Source of the DNA: Terrabacter tumescens | GTDB lineage: Bacteria; Actinomycetota; Actinomycetes; Actinomycetales; Dermatophilaceae | NCBI RefSeq assembly: GCF_014646815.1 | Contig: NZ_BMNZ01000004.1 | Coordinates: 26,437-90,436 of the forward strand | DNA length: 64,000 bases | Direction of reading: 5' to 3' | Notes under the pieces: generated by a model | What the model was told of the DNA's origin: nothing | Databases searched by the model: none | Seen by the model: the letters and a program-made list of their open reading frames with translations, nothing else | In this document: positions 53,529 to 62,189 of the stretch, piece after piece | How positions within the stretch are numbered: the first letter of the stretch is position 1 | How the letters are laid out: each line of letters opens with the position of its first letter | Made by a program: the position numbers and the translations under genes

Positions 53529-54335
53529 ATGACGGACCCCCGAGCGGTGACCCGGGCCGGTGGCCCTCGAGCTGCCCAGGCCAAGGGCACGGCCCAAGCC
53601 CCCGCCGAGCCCCTGCCGGTGCCCCCGTGGCGTCCCCGCCCGCGCGAGATCCGTGCCCGCACCCCGATCTCGCTCGAGCGGATCGTCGACGTCGCGCTCG
53701 CGATCGTCGACGCCGAGGGCACCGAGGGCGTGACGATGCGCCGCGTCGCCAACGAGCTCGGCACGGGCCCGGCCTCGCTCTACGCCTACGTCGACTCGCG
53801 CGAGGAGCTGCTCCAGCGGGTGCACGAGCGCGTCATCGAGGAGGTGCCCTTCCCCGACTTCGACGCGCTCGGCTGGCAGGAAGGGGTGCGCCAGTTCGCG
53901 CTCAGCTGCCACGACGTCTACCGCCGGCACGCCGACATCGCGCTCCTCAGCTTCGCCGACATTCCCACGACCGCGAAGTCGCTCCAGGGGGCCGAGGACC
54001 TGCTCGCCTCGATGCTGCGCGGCAACGTGCCCGTCCACGTCGCCGCGTGGGCGCTCGACCGGATCTCGCTCTACATCGCCGCCGACGCCTACGAGGGCTG
54101 GCTCATGCAGGTGCGCTTCGGCGGGGCGACGCCGGAGGAGTCGGAGGAGCTCGGCCGTGCCTACTTCGACCAGGTGGGGGACTTCTTCGCCTCACTGCCC
54201 CGCGAGCGCTTCCCGATGATGACCTCGCACCTGCAGGAGATGATGGAGGGTGACGGCGAGGAGCGGTTCCGCTTCGGCATCGACATGTTCATCGCCGGCA
54301 TCGCGAGCCAGGTCCCGAACCAGGTCCCGAACTAG
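53529..54335 (+). CDS. TetR family regulator of the DHA2 pump
   Basis: A 268-residue TetR protein. ATG 53529 follows AGGAGG; the longer frame from 53478 starts inside the operator array. A basic Pro-rich N-terminus of about 40 residues precedes the helix-turn-helix (VTMRRVANELGTGPASLYAYV). The C-terminal TetR_C domain follows, ending in the odd repeat QVPNQVPN. It faces the MFS gene and should repress both through the operator array. Confidence 0.9.
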   Translation: MTDPRAVTRAGGPRAAQAKGTAQAPAEPLPVPPWRPRPREIRARTPISLERIVDVALAIVDAEGTEGVTMRRVANELGTGPASLYAYVDSREELLQRVHERVIEEVPFPDFDALGWQEGVRQFALSCHDVYRRHADIALLSFADIPTTAKSLQGAEDLLASMLRGNVPVHVAAWALDRISLYIAADAYEGWLMQVRFGGATPEESEELGRAYFDQVGDFFASLPRERFPMMTSHLQEMMEGDGEERFRFGIDMFIAGIASQVPNQVPN

Positions 54336-54350
54336 GCCGCCCCGCCCGCG

Positions 54351-55109
54351 TCAGTGCCGGCCCGAGCCCTTCACGCGCTCCGAGTTCGACCGCGCGATGA
54401 GGGCCTCGATGCCGTCGAGGAGCAGGCCCAGGCCGTGGTCGAACTCCTCGTCGAAGAAGGCGTCGTCGTCATCGCCCAGCGCCTCCGGCCCGGCAGTCGC
54501 GAGCCGCGGGAAGGCGGCCGCATCGACGAGCTCACCGACGAGCTCCAGGTAGGCGCCCTGCGGGCTGTCGGGGTCCACCGGGCCGGTGAGGCCCATCTGG
54601 ACCGTCTGGCGCACGTGGTTCTGCCCCCACCCGTCGACGGCCAGCAGGGTCGAGAGCCGCTGCTGGCTCGTCAGGGGAGTGTCCTCGAGCGCCTCGAGGC
54701 CTGACTCCATCCAGCCGATCGTGTTGGGGGTCAAGGGCGGTGAGGCGAGGCGCACCTCGGTGGTCCACGGGTGGGCCATGCGTCGGGCGCTGATCTCGCG
54801 CGCCCAGCGCGTGATGCGCTCGCGCCAGCCCTGCCCGGGTGCGTAGCTCAGGTCGGCCGGTCCGTAGGCGACGTCGACCATGACGGCCGAGAGCTCGTCC
54901 TTGCTGTCGACGTAGCGGTAGAGCGACATCGTCGTGAAGCCGACCGCGTTGGCCACGCTCTTCATCGAGATGGCGTCGAGGCCCTCGGCGTCGGCGATGG
55001 CGACGGCGGCCGCCCCGATCTCGGCGATGCTCCGGCCGGGCTTGGGGCCGCGGCGCCCCTCGGGCTCACGACCCCAGAGCAGCTGGAGGTAGCGGGGGAG
55101 GTGCGCCAT
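54351..55109 (-). CDS. TetR family regulator of the second MFS pump
   Basis: A 252-residue TetR protein; ATG 55109. HTH is ISMKSVANAVGFTTMSLYRYVDSKDEL. It ends 15 bases from the end of the first TetR gene (convergent) and is divergent from the next MFS gene. The C-terminal domain is of the actinobacterial TetR_C_33-like size, with a very acidic stretch (ALGDDDDAFFDEEF). Confidence 0.9.
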   Translation of the reverse strand: MAHLPRYLQLLWGREPEGRRGPKPGRSIAEIGAAAVAIADAEGLDAISMKSVANAVGFTTMSLYRYVDSKDELSAVMVDVAYGPADLSYAPGQGWRERITRWAREISARRMAHPWTTEVRLASPPLTPNTIGWMESGLEALEDTPLTSQQRLSTLLAVDGWGQNHVRQTVQMGLTGPVDPDSPQGAYLELVGELVDAAAFPRLATAGPEALGDDDDAFFDEEFDHGLGLLLDGIEALIARSNSERVKGSGRH

Positions 55110-55131
55110 GGGCTCATCCTAGCCAACTGCT

Positions 55132-55193
55132 TGCGCTATACGCAGATGAGGCGTACTTTCCGTGTGCCCGATAAACACTATGCGTCATACGCA
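55132..55193. promoter_or_regulatory. Paired operators of the second MFS/TetR pair
   Basis: TGCGCTATACGCA (55132-55144) near the TetR start and TGCGTCATACGCA (55181-55193) near the MFS start. Both have TGCGT/ACGCA-like arms and a 3-base centre, 49 bp apart, one for each divergent promoter. Confidence 0.75.
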
Positions 55194-55210
55194 GAAAGTC
55201 GAGGAGCGTC

Positions 55211-56797
55211 GTGTCCCTCAAGCCGTCACCACCGCAGGCAGGTCGCCGTGAGTGGACCGCCCTCGCGGTCCTGTGCCTGCCCCTGCTCATCGTCTCGATG
55301 GACGTCTCCGTCCTCTTCTTCGCCGTGCCGCACATCGCCGAAGCGCTGTCGCCGACCGCGACCCAGCTGCTCTGGGTGTTCGACGTCTACGGCTTCGTCC
55401 TCGCCGGCCTGCTCCTGACGATGGGCGGCCTCGCCGACCGCATCGGCCGGCGCCGGCTGCTCCTGCTCGGGGCCGTGGCCTTCGGCGCAGCCTCGGTGCT
55501 CGCGGCCTATGCGCCGAGCGCCGGCTGGCTCATCGCCGCCCGGGCCCTCCTGGGGATCGGCGGCGCGACGCTCATGCCCAGCACCCTGGCGATCATCCGC
55601 ACCCTCTTCGCCGACGACGCCGAGCGCGCCAAGGCCGTGGGCGTGTGGTCCGCGGTCATGGCCGGCGGCGTCGGCATCGGTCCGGTCATCTCCGGGGTGC
55701 TGCTCGAGCGCTTCTGGTGGGGCTCGGTCTTCCTGGTCAACGTGCCGGTCATGGTCGCGCTGCTCGTCGTCGCGCCGTTCCTGCTGCCCGAGTCGCGCTC
55801 GGTCGCGAGCCGTGTCGACCTCGCGAGCTCGGTGCTGTCCCTGCTGGCCATCCTCCCGGTCGTCCACGTGCTCAAGCAGCTCGCGGCCGACGGCTGGTCA
55901 CCTGCCCAGCTGCCGTATGCCGTCACCGGGCTCTGTGCGGCCGTGGCCTTCGTGCGCCGCCAGTCCCGCATCGACAGTCCGATGGTCGACCCGCGGCTCT
56001 TCGCCCGTCGCGGGTTCGGTGGCTCGATCGCGGTCCAGGTCATCGGGATGTTCGGCGTCATGGGCAACGCCGTCCTCATGACGCAGTACCTCCAGTCGGT
56101 CCTCGGCTACAGCCCGCTGTCCGCTGCGCTGTGGAGCCTGGTGCCGTCGGTCGCGGTGGGGATGGCGGCGCCGGCGGCCGCGGCCGTCTCGCTCCGCGTC
56201 GGCCGACCCGTCGTGATGGCAACCGGATTCGTCGTCGCGGCAGTCGGATTCGTCGCCATGAGGGCGGCCGGGGTGGACTCCTCGATCTGGGTCGCGCTCG
56301 TGTGCGCCGCCCTCGTGGCCATGGGTCTCGTGTCGGTCGCCACCCTCGTGACGGAGTATGCGATCGGCGTGGCGCCGCCCGAGCGCGCCGGGTCGGTCTC
56401 CGCGCTCGTCGAGACCGCGGGGGAGCTGGGCGGGGCGCTCGGCATGGCCGTCCTCGGCAGCATCCTCGGTGCCGTGTATGCCGCCCGCCTCGAGGTCCTG
56501 CTCCCCGTTGGTCTGCCGCCGGCAGCCCGCGACGCGGCGCTGCAGACACTTGGCGAGGCGGGGGTGGTCGCGCGTCAGGTGGGCGGCGGGGAGGGGAGCG
56601 CCGTGCTGGCGGCGGCGCGGACGGCATACGTCGACGGCATGCACGTCACCGACCTCGCGGCCGCGGCACTGCTGCTCGTCGGGGCCGTGGTCGCCCTGGC
56701 GACCCTGCCCCGGCACCGGGACGGTGTCGCGCCGGTGGCGGCCGACGGCACCCCGGTGCCCGGCGAGAGTGCGGAGCGGCTGACGTCGATGCCGTGA
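55211..56797 (+). CDS. MFS efflux transporter, DHA2 (QacA/EmrB-like) family
   Basis: A 528-residue pump with about 14 helices from GTG 55211. Motifs: first helix SMDVSVLFFAVPHIAEAL with the Asp found in QacA/LfrA-type proteins, GGLADRIGRRRLLLLG, and motif C-like GVGIGPVISGVLLERF. The last 30 residues are hydrophilic. Divergent to a TetR gene. Likely exports cationic drugs or dyes. Confidence 0.91.
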   Translation: MSLKPSPPQAGRREWTALAVLCLPLLIVSMDVSVLFFAVPHIAEALSPTATQLLWVFDVYGFVLAGLLLTMGGLADRIGRRRLLLLGAVAFGAASVLAAYAPSAGWLIAARALLGIGGATLMPSTLAIIRTLFADDAERAKAVGVWSAVMAGGVGIGPVISGVLLERFWWGSVFLVNVPVMVALLVVAPFLLPESRSVASRVDLASSVLSLLAILPVVHVLKQLAADGWSPAQLPYAVTGLCAAVAFVRRQSRIDSPMVDPRLFARRGFGGSIAVQVIGMFGVMGNAVLMTQYLQSVLGYSPLSAALWSLVPSVAVGMAAPAAAAVSLRVGRPVVMATGFVVAAVGFVAMRAAGVDSSIWVALVCAALVAMGLVSVATLVTEYAIGVAPPERAGSVSALVETAGELGGALGMAVLGSILGAVYAARLEVLLPVGLPPAARDAALQTLGEAGVVARQVGGGEGSAVLAAARTAYVDGMHVTDLAAAALLLVGAVVALATLPRHRDGVAPVAADGTPVPGESAERLTSMP

Positions 56798-56866
56798 CCC
56801 GTCCGACTCGGGAGATCGCAAGCCGGTCGCCAGCCGATCGCAGGCCGAATGCGAGGGGGCAAGGGT

Positions 56867-56906
56867 GTGGGCCACGCGCCGGAAGGGAGTCCGACGCGTG
56901 GCCCAC
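56867..56906. terminator. Terminator hairpin 1 between convergent genes
   Basis: GTGGGCCACGCG, 16-base loop, CGCGTGGCCCAC; 70 bases past the MFS stop. Confidence 0.75.
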
Positions 56907-56966
56907 GGCCTGCCCGGCCGACGAGGGAGGGCGTCGGCCCGGCGCGAGGAGGGTCGTGCAGCGTGC

Positions 56967-57008
56967 CGGGGAGCCGGCCGTTCGGGTGGGGTCTGAGCCG
57001 GCTCCCCG
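56967..57008. terminator. Terminator hairpin 2 between convergent genes
   Basis: CGGGGAGCCGGC (56967-56978) with its complement at 56997-57008; 69 bases past the MMPL stop on the minus strand. Confidence 0.75.
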
Positions 57009-57077
57009 CTGTTCATGGTTTGTCACATGTTGGTCAGCACCAATGTCACACCCGCGACCTGCCGTGTCAAGGGTTCG

Positions 57078-59159
57078 TCACGGCTTGCTGGCTGACGACG
57101 TCGCGACCAGCTCGGGGGCCTCGTCCGACGCCCCGTCAGGCGCGGGGTGGGGGCGCCGGGGCCACCAGAAGCGGTCCCCGAGGACGACCGCGATGGCTGG
57201 CACGAGCAGGGTGCGCACCACGAGCGTGTCGAGCAGCACGCCGACGCAGATGATGACGCCGATCTGGGCCAGCACGACGAGGGGGAGCACGCCGAGCACC
57301 GCGAAGACGGCGGCGAGCAGCACGCCCGCGCTGGTGATGACGCCACCGGTCGCCGCCAGGCCCCGCAGCATGCCCTGCCGCGCGCCGTGCAGGCGCGACT
57401 CCTCGCGGGCCCTCGTCACGAGGAAGATGTTGTAGTCCACGCCGAGGGCGACGAGGAAGACGAAGGCGAAGAGCGGGGCGCTGTCGTCGAGCGCCGAGAA
57501 GCCGAAGACCTTCGTGAAGATCCACCAGGACGCGCCGACGCTCGCGAGGTAGGTCGCCACGACGGTCGAGACGAGCACGAGGGGCGCGACGACCGAGCGC
57601 AGCAGCAGGCCCAGGGCGAGCAGCACGAGGACGAGGACGATCGGGAAGATGACCAGCCGGTCGCGCGAGGACGCCTCGGCCTGGTCGAGGGCGACCGCCT
57701 CGGTGCCGGCGACGTGGCTCTCGGGCAGGGCAGCGAGCGCGGTGCGCAGGTCGCGCACCGTCTGCGCCGCCTCGTCGGATCCGGGCGCCGCCTCGATGAC
57801 GGCGTCCACCTCGGCGACGCCGGCCCCCCGCTTGACGGTGCGGGCCCCGGCGATGCCCGGGACGTCCTTCGCGGCGGACGCGACCGCGTCGGGGTCGGCC
57901 GTCGTGACGATGACCGCCGGGTCGGCGCTGCCGGCCGGGAACGACTGGGCCAGGCGCTCGCTCGCGGCGATGGCCTCGGGCTTCTTGAGGAACTGGTCGG
58001 AGGACTTCAGGCCGGTGTCGATGGCCGCGATGCCGGCCGCCATGACGGCCAGGACGACGAGGGTCACGCTGATGATCCGCTTCGGGTGGGCGGCCACGCG
58101 GTCGCCGACCCGGCGCCACAGCGAGTGGCCGTCGGCCAGGGCCGCCTGGCCCTCACGCGGGACCTTGGGCCAGAAGATCCAGCGGTCGAAGATGACGAGG
58201 GCGGCAGGCAGCACGAGCAGCACGAAGACCGCGGCGACGACGACGCCGACGGCGCACGCGAGGCCCAGGCCGCGGGTCGCGGGGAAGAGGGAGAGCAGCA
58301 GCGTCAGCAGGCCGATGACCACGGTCACCGCGCTGGAGAGGACGGCCTCGGCCGTGCGGCGCAGCGCGAGCGACATGGCCTCGCGGCGGTCGTGGTGGCT
58401 GCGCAGCTCGTCCCGGTAGCGCGAGATGAGCAGGAGGGCGTAGTCGGTGCCGGCACCGAAGACGAGGACCGAGAGGATGCCGATGGTCGACTCGTCCCAC
58501 GTGACCGAGAAGGCTGCGAGGGTGTGCGTCGCGAGGACGGCTGCGAGTCGGTCCGCGACACCGACGACGACGAGCGGGAAGATCCAGAGGATCGGGCTGC
58601 GGTAGGTCAGCACCAGGAGCAGGGCGACGACGGAGGCGGTGGCGATGAGCAGTCGGGTGTTGGCCCCCGCGAAGACGGCCGCGAGGTCGGCCTGCACGGC
58701 TGCCGGTCCGGTCACCTGCGCGGTGACCCCCGCGGGCAGGTCGGTCTTGACCGTCGTCCGGATGTCGGCGACGAGGTCGGCCGTGGCCGTCGCGTCGGTG
58801 GCGTCGACGGGCACGACCGCGAGGACGGCGGTGCCGTCCTCGCTGCGCTGCACCGGCGCGCGTCCGGCGCCGGGCAGCTGTGCCACGCGGTCCTCGATCG
58901 CCGTGACGTCGGCCGGGCTCAGCGTGCCGGACGCCTTGCTGAAGACCACGACGGCCGTCGAGCCCTCGGACTCGGGCAGCCGGTCGCGCAGCTGCGTCGC
59001 CGCGGCGCTGTCCGAGCCGATCGGGAGGGCGTCGGCCGAGCTCGCCGTCCGCTGGGCCTCCCCGACGGCGCTGACGACGCCCATCGCCCCTGCCAGGGCC
59101 AGGACGACGATCGCCACCGCCCACCACTTGCGCGTGATCCTGTCGGTCACCGAGCGCAC
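57078..59159 (-). CDS. MMPL/RND family transporter
   Basis: A 693-residue membrane protein with two repeats of six helices and large extracellular loops after helices 1 and 7, the MMPL layout. GTG 59159 follows GGAGGTG; the frame continues upstream but overlaps the MarR gene. Typical segments: SILSVLVFGAGTDYALLLISRYRDEL and FVFLVALGVDYNIFLVTRAREE, both carrying the Asp-Tyr pair used for proton relay (DY at about residues 240 and 570). Likely exports lipids or lipophilic drugs, controlled by the divergent MarR protein. Confidence 0.92.
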   Translation of the reverse strand: MRSVTDRITRKWWAVAIVVLALAGAMGVVSAVGEAQRTASSADALPIGSDSAAATQLRDRLPESEGSTAVVVFSKASGTLSPADVTAIEDRVAQLPGAGRAPVQRSEDGTAVLAVVPVDATDATATADLVADIRTTVKTDLPAGVTAQVTGPAAVQADLAAVFAGANTRLLIATASVVALLLVLTYRSPILWIFPLVVVGVADRLAAVLATHTLAAFSVTWDESTIGILSVLVFGAGTDYALLLISRYRDELRSHHDRREAMSLALRRTAEAVLSSAVTVVIGLLTLLLSLFPATRGLGLACAVGVVVAAVFVLLVLPAALVIFDRWIFWPKVPREGQAALADGHSLWRRVGDRVAAHPKRIISVTLVVLAVMAAGIAAIDTGLKSSDQFLKKPEAIAASERLAQSFPAGSADPAVIVTTADPDAVASAAKDVPGIAGARTVKRGAGVAEVDAVIEAAPGSDEAAQTVRDLRTALAALPESHVAGTEAVALDQAEASSRDRLVIFPIVLVLVLLALGLLLRSVVAPLVLVSTVVATYLASVGASWWIFTKVFGFSALDDSAPLFAFVFLVALGVDYNIFLVTRAREESRLHGARQGMLRGLAATGGVITSAGVLLAAVFAVLGVLPLVVLAQIGVIICVGVLLDTLVVRTLLVPAIAVVLGDRFWWPRRPHPAPDGASDEAPELVATSSASKP

Positions 59160-59177
59160 ACCGCACCTCCAGATAGG

Positions 59178-59786
59178 ATGAGTAACGAGGTTACTCAGAA
59201 GATTACTAAGTTGGTGAGTGATATTAGCAGCAAGGACAGCGCAGGGACACCAGCGGCCCCGAGGCGTACCCGAAGGACCGGTGGGGCGACGGCCCAGGCC
59301 GCTCCCGTGGGCGACCCCACGGGGCGACCCGAGGTCGGGCTCGTCCCCGGCGTGCCCGCCTGGCGCACGACCGGCACGCTCTCGGCCCTGCAGGAGCTCG
59401 TCGAGGTGTCCGAGACCGTGCCCGCCGTCGTCGCGCGCCAAGCCGGGCTCAGCACGTCCGAGCTGCACTCGCTGCGCCACCTCATGCGCGGACCCATCGG
59501 CCCGGTCGACCTCGCCAAGGTGCTCGGAGTCACCTCGGCCGCCTCCTCCGGCGTCGTCGACCGGCTCGTCGGGCACGGGCACGCCGAGCGGCGCTCGCAC
59601 CCCGAGGACGGCCGGCGAACCGAGGTCGTCATCACCGCCAGCGGCCGCGCCGAGGTGCTGGCGCGGATGACCCCGATGTTCGAGAGCCTCGCCGCCCTCG
59701 ACGCGACCCTGAGCGACGACGACCGCGAGGTCGTCGAGCGCTACCTTCGCGGCGCCACCGCGGCCATGAAGAGCCTCATGTCCTGA
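59178..59786 (+). CDS. MarR family regulator
   Basis: A 202-residue MarR protein with an unusual 70-residue N-terminal extension rich in Pro, Ala, Arg. The winged helix is visible in SELHSLRHLMRGPIGPVDLA and VTSAASSGVVDRLVGHGHAE. ATG 59178 lies inside a perfect palindrome and only 18 bases from the divergent MMPL start, so the mRNA is probably leaderless or starts at a later codon such as GTG 59214. Confidence 0.88.
   Translation: MSNEVTQKITKLVSDISSKDSAGTPAAPRRTRRTGGATAQAAPVGDPTGRPEVGLVPGVPAWRTTGTLSALQELVEVSETVPAVVARQAGLSTSELHSLRHLMRGPIGPVDLAKVLGVTSAASSGVVDRLVGHGHAERRSHPEDGRRTEVVITASGRAEVLARMTPMFESLAALDATLSDDDREVVERYLRGATAAMKSLMS
59179..59197. promoter_or_regulatory. MarR operator overlapping its own start codon
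   Basis: TGAGTAAC, GAG, GTTACTCA: perfect 8-bp arms. The palindrome covers the first codons of the MarR gene and is 20 bases from the MMPL GTG, so one bound dimer could block both divergent genes. Confidence 0.75.
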
Positions 59787-59875
59787 CCTGACGGAGGACA
59801 CAGACCGGCGCGGTGTCTCGGCGGCACAGGCGCTCAGCCCCGTGGACGGTCAGGCCGGGTGGTCAGGCAGGGTGG

Positions 59876-60805
59876 TCAGGCAGGGAGCCGACCGCGCAGC
59901 AGGCTGTCGCCGGAGTGGGCCGGCTTGTCGTCGAACTGCTCCTTGGAGATGTCGACGATGACGTAGCCCTGCTCGATGAGGGCCTGGGTGACCGGGAACG
60001 TGCCCGACTCGCCGGGCTGCAGGACGCCGATCGAGACCATGCGCTTGCCGTCGGCGTTGATGAGCCACACCTCGAGGTAGCCGTCGCCGGCGTCGAGCGG
60101 CCGCGCCGTCGCGACGTTGAGGTCGAGGCCGTCGGCGGCTCGGACCAGCGTGGCCTCGCCCCCGCGCTGACGGGTGTCGAGCGTGGACAACGCCACCTGG
60201 GCGACCTGTCCGTCCGTGTCCGGGCTCCAGATGGCTCGCCCGACGAGCAGCCCGACGACGAGGCTCGCGGCCACGAGTCCCGCGGCCCAACCGGCCGCGC
60301 GCCGACGCGTGCGTCGGTCGAGGCGCGTGACCGTCGCAGGCGCCGGAGCAGTCACGGGCGACACGACGGACGGGGCGTCCGCCACCCGGGGGGTGTGCGC
60401 ATCGGTGCCGCCACCAGCGTCGGCATCAGCTTCGGCGTCGGCACGTGTCTTCGCATCGGCCGCTGCGCCGATCTCGGTCCGGGTGTCGGTCCGGGTGTCG
60501 GTCCGGGTGTCGGTCCGGGTGTCGGTCCGGGTGTCGGTCCGGGTGTCGGTCCTGGTGTCGCTCTCCGCGTCCGTCTCCGCGTCGAGCTCCGCGTCGAGCT
60601 CCGCGGTGACGCGGGCCCAGACGTCGTCCGCGGGAGCCTGCCACGCGGCATACGTCCTCGTGCCGGAGACGAGCTGGGCGGTGCGCCGCAGCTGCTCCAC
60701 CGCGGCGGAGCACGTGTCGCAGCCGGCAACGTGCGCGGCCCGCTCGGGGTCGTCTGCCTCGCCGACCGCGAGGTCGACGAGCTCGTCGTCACTCGGATGA
60801 GACAC
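59876..60805 (-). CDS. RskA-like anti-sigma factor with Asp-Thr-Arg-Thr repeat
   Basis: A 309-residue membrane protein. Residues 1-50 are the zinc-type anti-sigma domain (HVAGCDTCSAAVEQL gives His-x3-Cys-x2-Cys). A linker contains about seven DTRT units (about residues 83-110) that come from a 12-bp DNA repeat, then more charged sequence, a membrane helix at about 170-190 (AAGWAAGLVAASLVVGLLVG) and an extracellular RskA domain (EVWLINADGKRMVSIGVLQP). It holds the adjacent sigma factor inactive. The start overlaps the sigma gene by 17 bp. Confidence 0.9.
   Translation of the reverse strand: MSHPSDDELVDLAVGEADDPERAAHVAGCDTCSAAVEQLRRTAQLVSGTRTYAAWQAPADDVWARVTAELDAELDAETDAESDTRTDTRTDTRTDTRTDTRTDTRTDTRTEIGAAADAKTRADAEADADAGGGTDAHTPRVADAPSVVSPVTAPAPATVTRLDRRTRRRAAGWAAGLVAASLVVGLLVGRAIWSPDTDGQVAQVALSTLDTRQRGGEATLVRAADGLDLNVATARPLDAGDGYLEVWLINADGKRMVSIGVLQPGESGTFPVTQALIEQGYVIVDISKEQFDDKPAHSGDSLLRGRLPA
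60481..60564. repeat. 12-bp tandem repeat inside the anti-sigma gene
   Basis: Unit GGGTGTCGGTCC: six perfect copies (60481-60552) and a seventh with changes. Each unit encodes Thr-Asp-Thr-Arg on the minus strand, so copy number changes keep the frame and alter linker length by four residues. Confidence 0.95.
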
Positions 60806-61361
60806 GTTCCACCTCCTTCAGTCGGTCTCTCAGCTCGATCAGTCCCCGGCGGACGTGGCTCTTGACGGTACCGAGCGGCATGTCAAGCGCCCTGGCGATC
60901 TCGTCCTGCGTGCGGTCCTCGATGAAAGCCATTCGGAGCACCGTCGCTCGCGGATCGCCCATGCGCTCGAGCTCGTGGACGAGCAGGAGCCGCTCGGCCC
61001 AGTCGGAGTCGTCCGGCGCGGGCGCCTCCGTGACGGCCTCCGTCGCGAGGGCCTGCAGGTTGCGGTGGGTGCGGTAGCGCTGGGTCCGCACGTCGGCGAT
61101 CCGGTGCTTGGCGATGCCCACGAGCCACGCCGCTGGAGAGCCGCGGTCGGGACGCAACGTCTCCCGGCCCCGCCAGGCGGCGACGAACACCTGCTGGACG
61201 ACGTCCTCGGCGTCCTCACGCGTGCCGAGCGAGCGCAGCGCGATCGTGTGCACGAGGGGTGACCAGCGGCGGTACATCTCGGCGAGGGCCTCACGGTCCC
61301 CACCGGACAGGCGGGCGGCGAGCTCTGCGGACTCGACGTCAGGGTCGTCGTGCACGTGCAC
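60789..61361 (-). CDS. ECF sigma factor, SigK-like
   Basis: A 190-residue sigma-70 family protein with regions 2 (YRRWSPLVHTIALRSLG, DAEDVVQQVFVAAWRG) and 4 (RTQDEIARALDMPLGTVKSHVRRG). GTG 61361 or GTG 61355 is the start; no strong ribosome site is seen. Paired with an RskA-like anti-sigma gene as in mycobacterial sigK-rskA; targets there are secreted proteins. A sortase and a surface protein gene follow upstream and may be in its regulon. Confidence 0.9.
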   Translation of the reverse strand: MHVHDDPDVESAELAARLSGGDREALAEMYRRWSPLVHTIALRSLGTREDAEDVVQQVFVAAWRGRETLRPDRGSPAAWLVGIAKHRIADVRTQRYRTHRNLQALATEAVTEAPAPDDSDWAERLLLVHELERMGDPRATVLRMAFIEDRTQDEIARALDMPLGTVKSHVRRGLIELRDRLKEVERVSSE

Positions 61362-61385
61362 GAGCCCAACCTAACCATGTGCGGC

Positions 61386-62138
61386 TCACGCCGTCGGCTT
61401 TGCGGTGACGACGACGTTCTCGTCGTAGCGCCGCGCGGTCCGGTCGAAGTCCCCACCGCAGGTCACGACGTGGAGCACGGCCGGGCCGTCGCGGGCGAAG
61501 AGCGAGTCGAGGTCGAGGGTGGTCTTGCGGATGCTCGTCACCGTCGTCACCCGGTAGCGCTGGGTCTCCTCGCCCGAGCGCACGGTGATGACGTCACCGG
61601 TGCGGAGCTCCTCGACGGCCGCGATGGGTCCGACGCCGTAGCCCGGCATGTCGAGGTGGGCCGCGAGGACCGTGGCGCCCGAGGCGTCGCCGGGGCGGGC
61701 ACCGTAGCGGTACCACCCCACGCGCGCCGGGGTCGCCGGGAGCGCCATCTCTCCGTCGCGGGCGACACCGACCGGCACGACCGGCATGTCGATGCCGACG
61801 CGCGGCACGGTCAGCCGGTCCGGGACCGCGGTCCCGGCGGCGGGAGCCACCGTCGCGGGCCGGGCGGCGAGAGAGGTCGCGAAGGACGTGGGCCTATCGG
61901 GGTCGGTCGGGGCGGTCGGGCTGGTCGGGCTGGTCGGGGGAGGGGATGGGGTGGCCGGCCGGCCGGACGAGTCCAGCACCGCGGTGGACGACGGCGGCGC
62001 GGCGTCGGAGGACCGGGTCAGCCACGCCGTGCCCACCCCGGCCAGGAGGGCGGCCGCCAACGCGGCGGCCACCCCCCTGGACCGTCTGGAGCCACGGCCG
62101 TCGGCGCGGTCACGTCGGGAGTCGACGTCATGGTCCAT
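61386..62138 (-). CDS. Class F sortase
   Basis: A 250-residue membrane-anchored transpeptidase. N-terminal helix at about 23-42, Pro/Ser/Thr-rich linker with PTSPTSPTAPTDP, then the sortase barrel. Catalytic residues: His in TVLAAHLDMPGYG, Cys in LHVVTCGGDFD and Arg in RTARRYDENVVV. Class F enzymes are typical of actinobacteria; no LPxTG protein is encoded in the window, though the DUF4397 gene next to it is a surface protein. Confidence 0.9.
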   Translation of the reverse strand: MDHDVDSRRDRADGRGSRRSRGVAAALAAALLAGVGTAWLTRSSDAAPPSSTAVLDSSGRPATPSPPPTSPTSPTAPTDPDRPTSFATSLAARPATVAPAAGTAVPDRLTVPRVGIDMPVVPVGVARDGEMALPATPARVGWYRYGARPGDASGATVLAAHLDMPGYGVGPIAAVEELRTGDVITVRSGEETQRYRVTTVTSIRKTTLDLDSLFARDGPAVLHVVTCGGDFDRTARRYDENVVVTAKPTA

Positions 62139-62189
62139 GTCGGTCCGGTCCTGGTGCGTGGATGTCCGGCTCGGCCAGCTCGGGCCGGC

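Noticed and set aside
57147-59177. Plus-strand frame running across MMPL into MarR
   Set aside because: Only the last 202 codons have MarR character; the rest is antisense to the MMPL gene.
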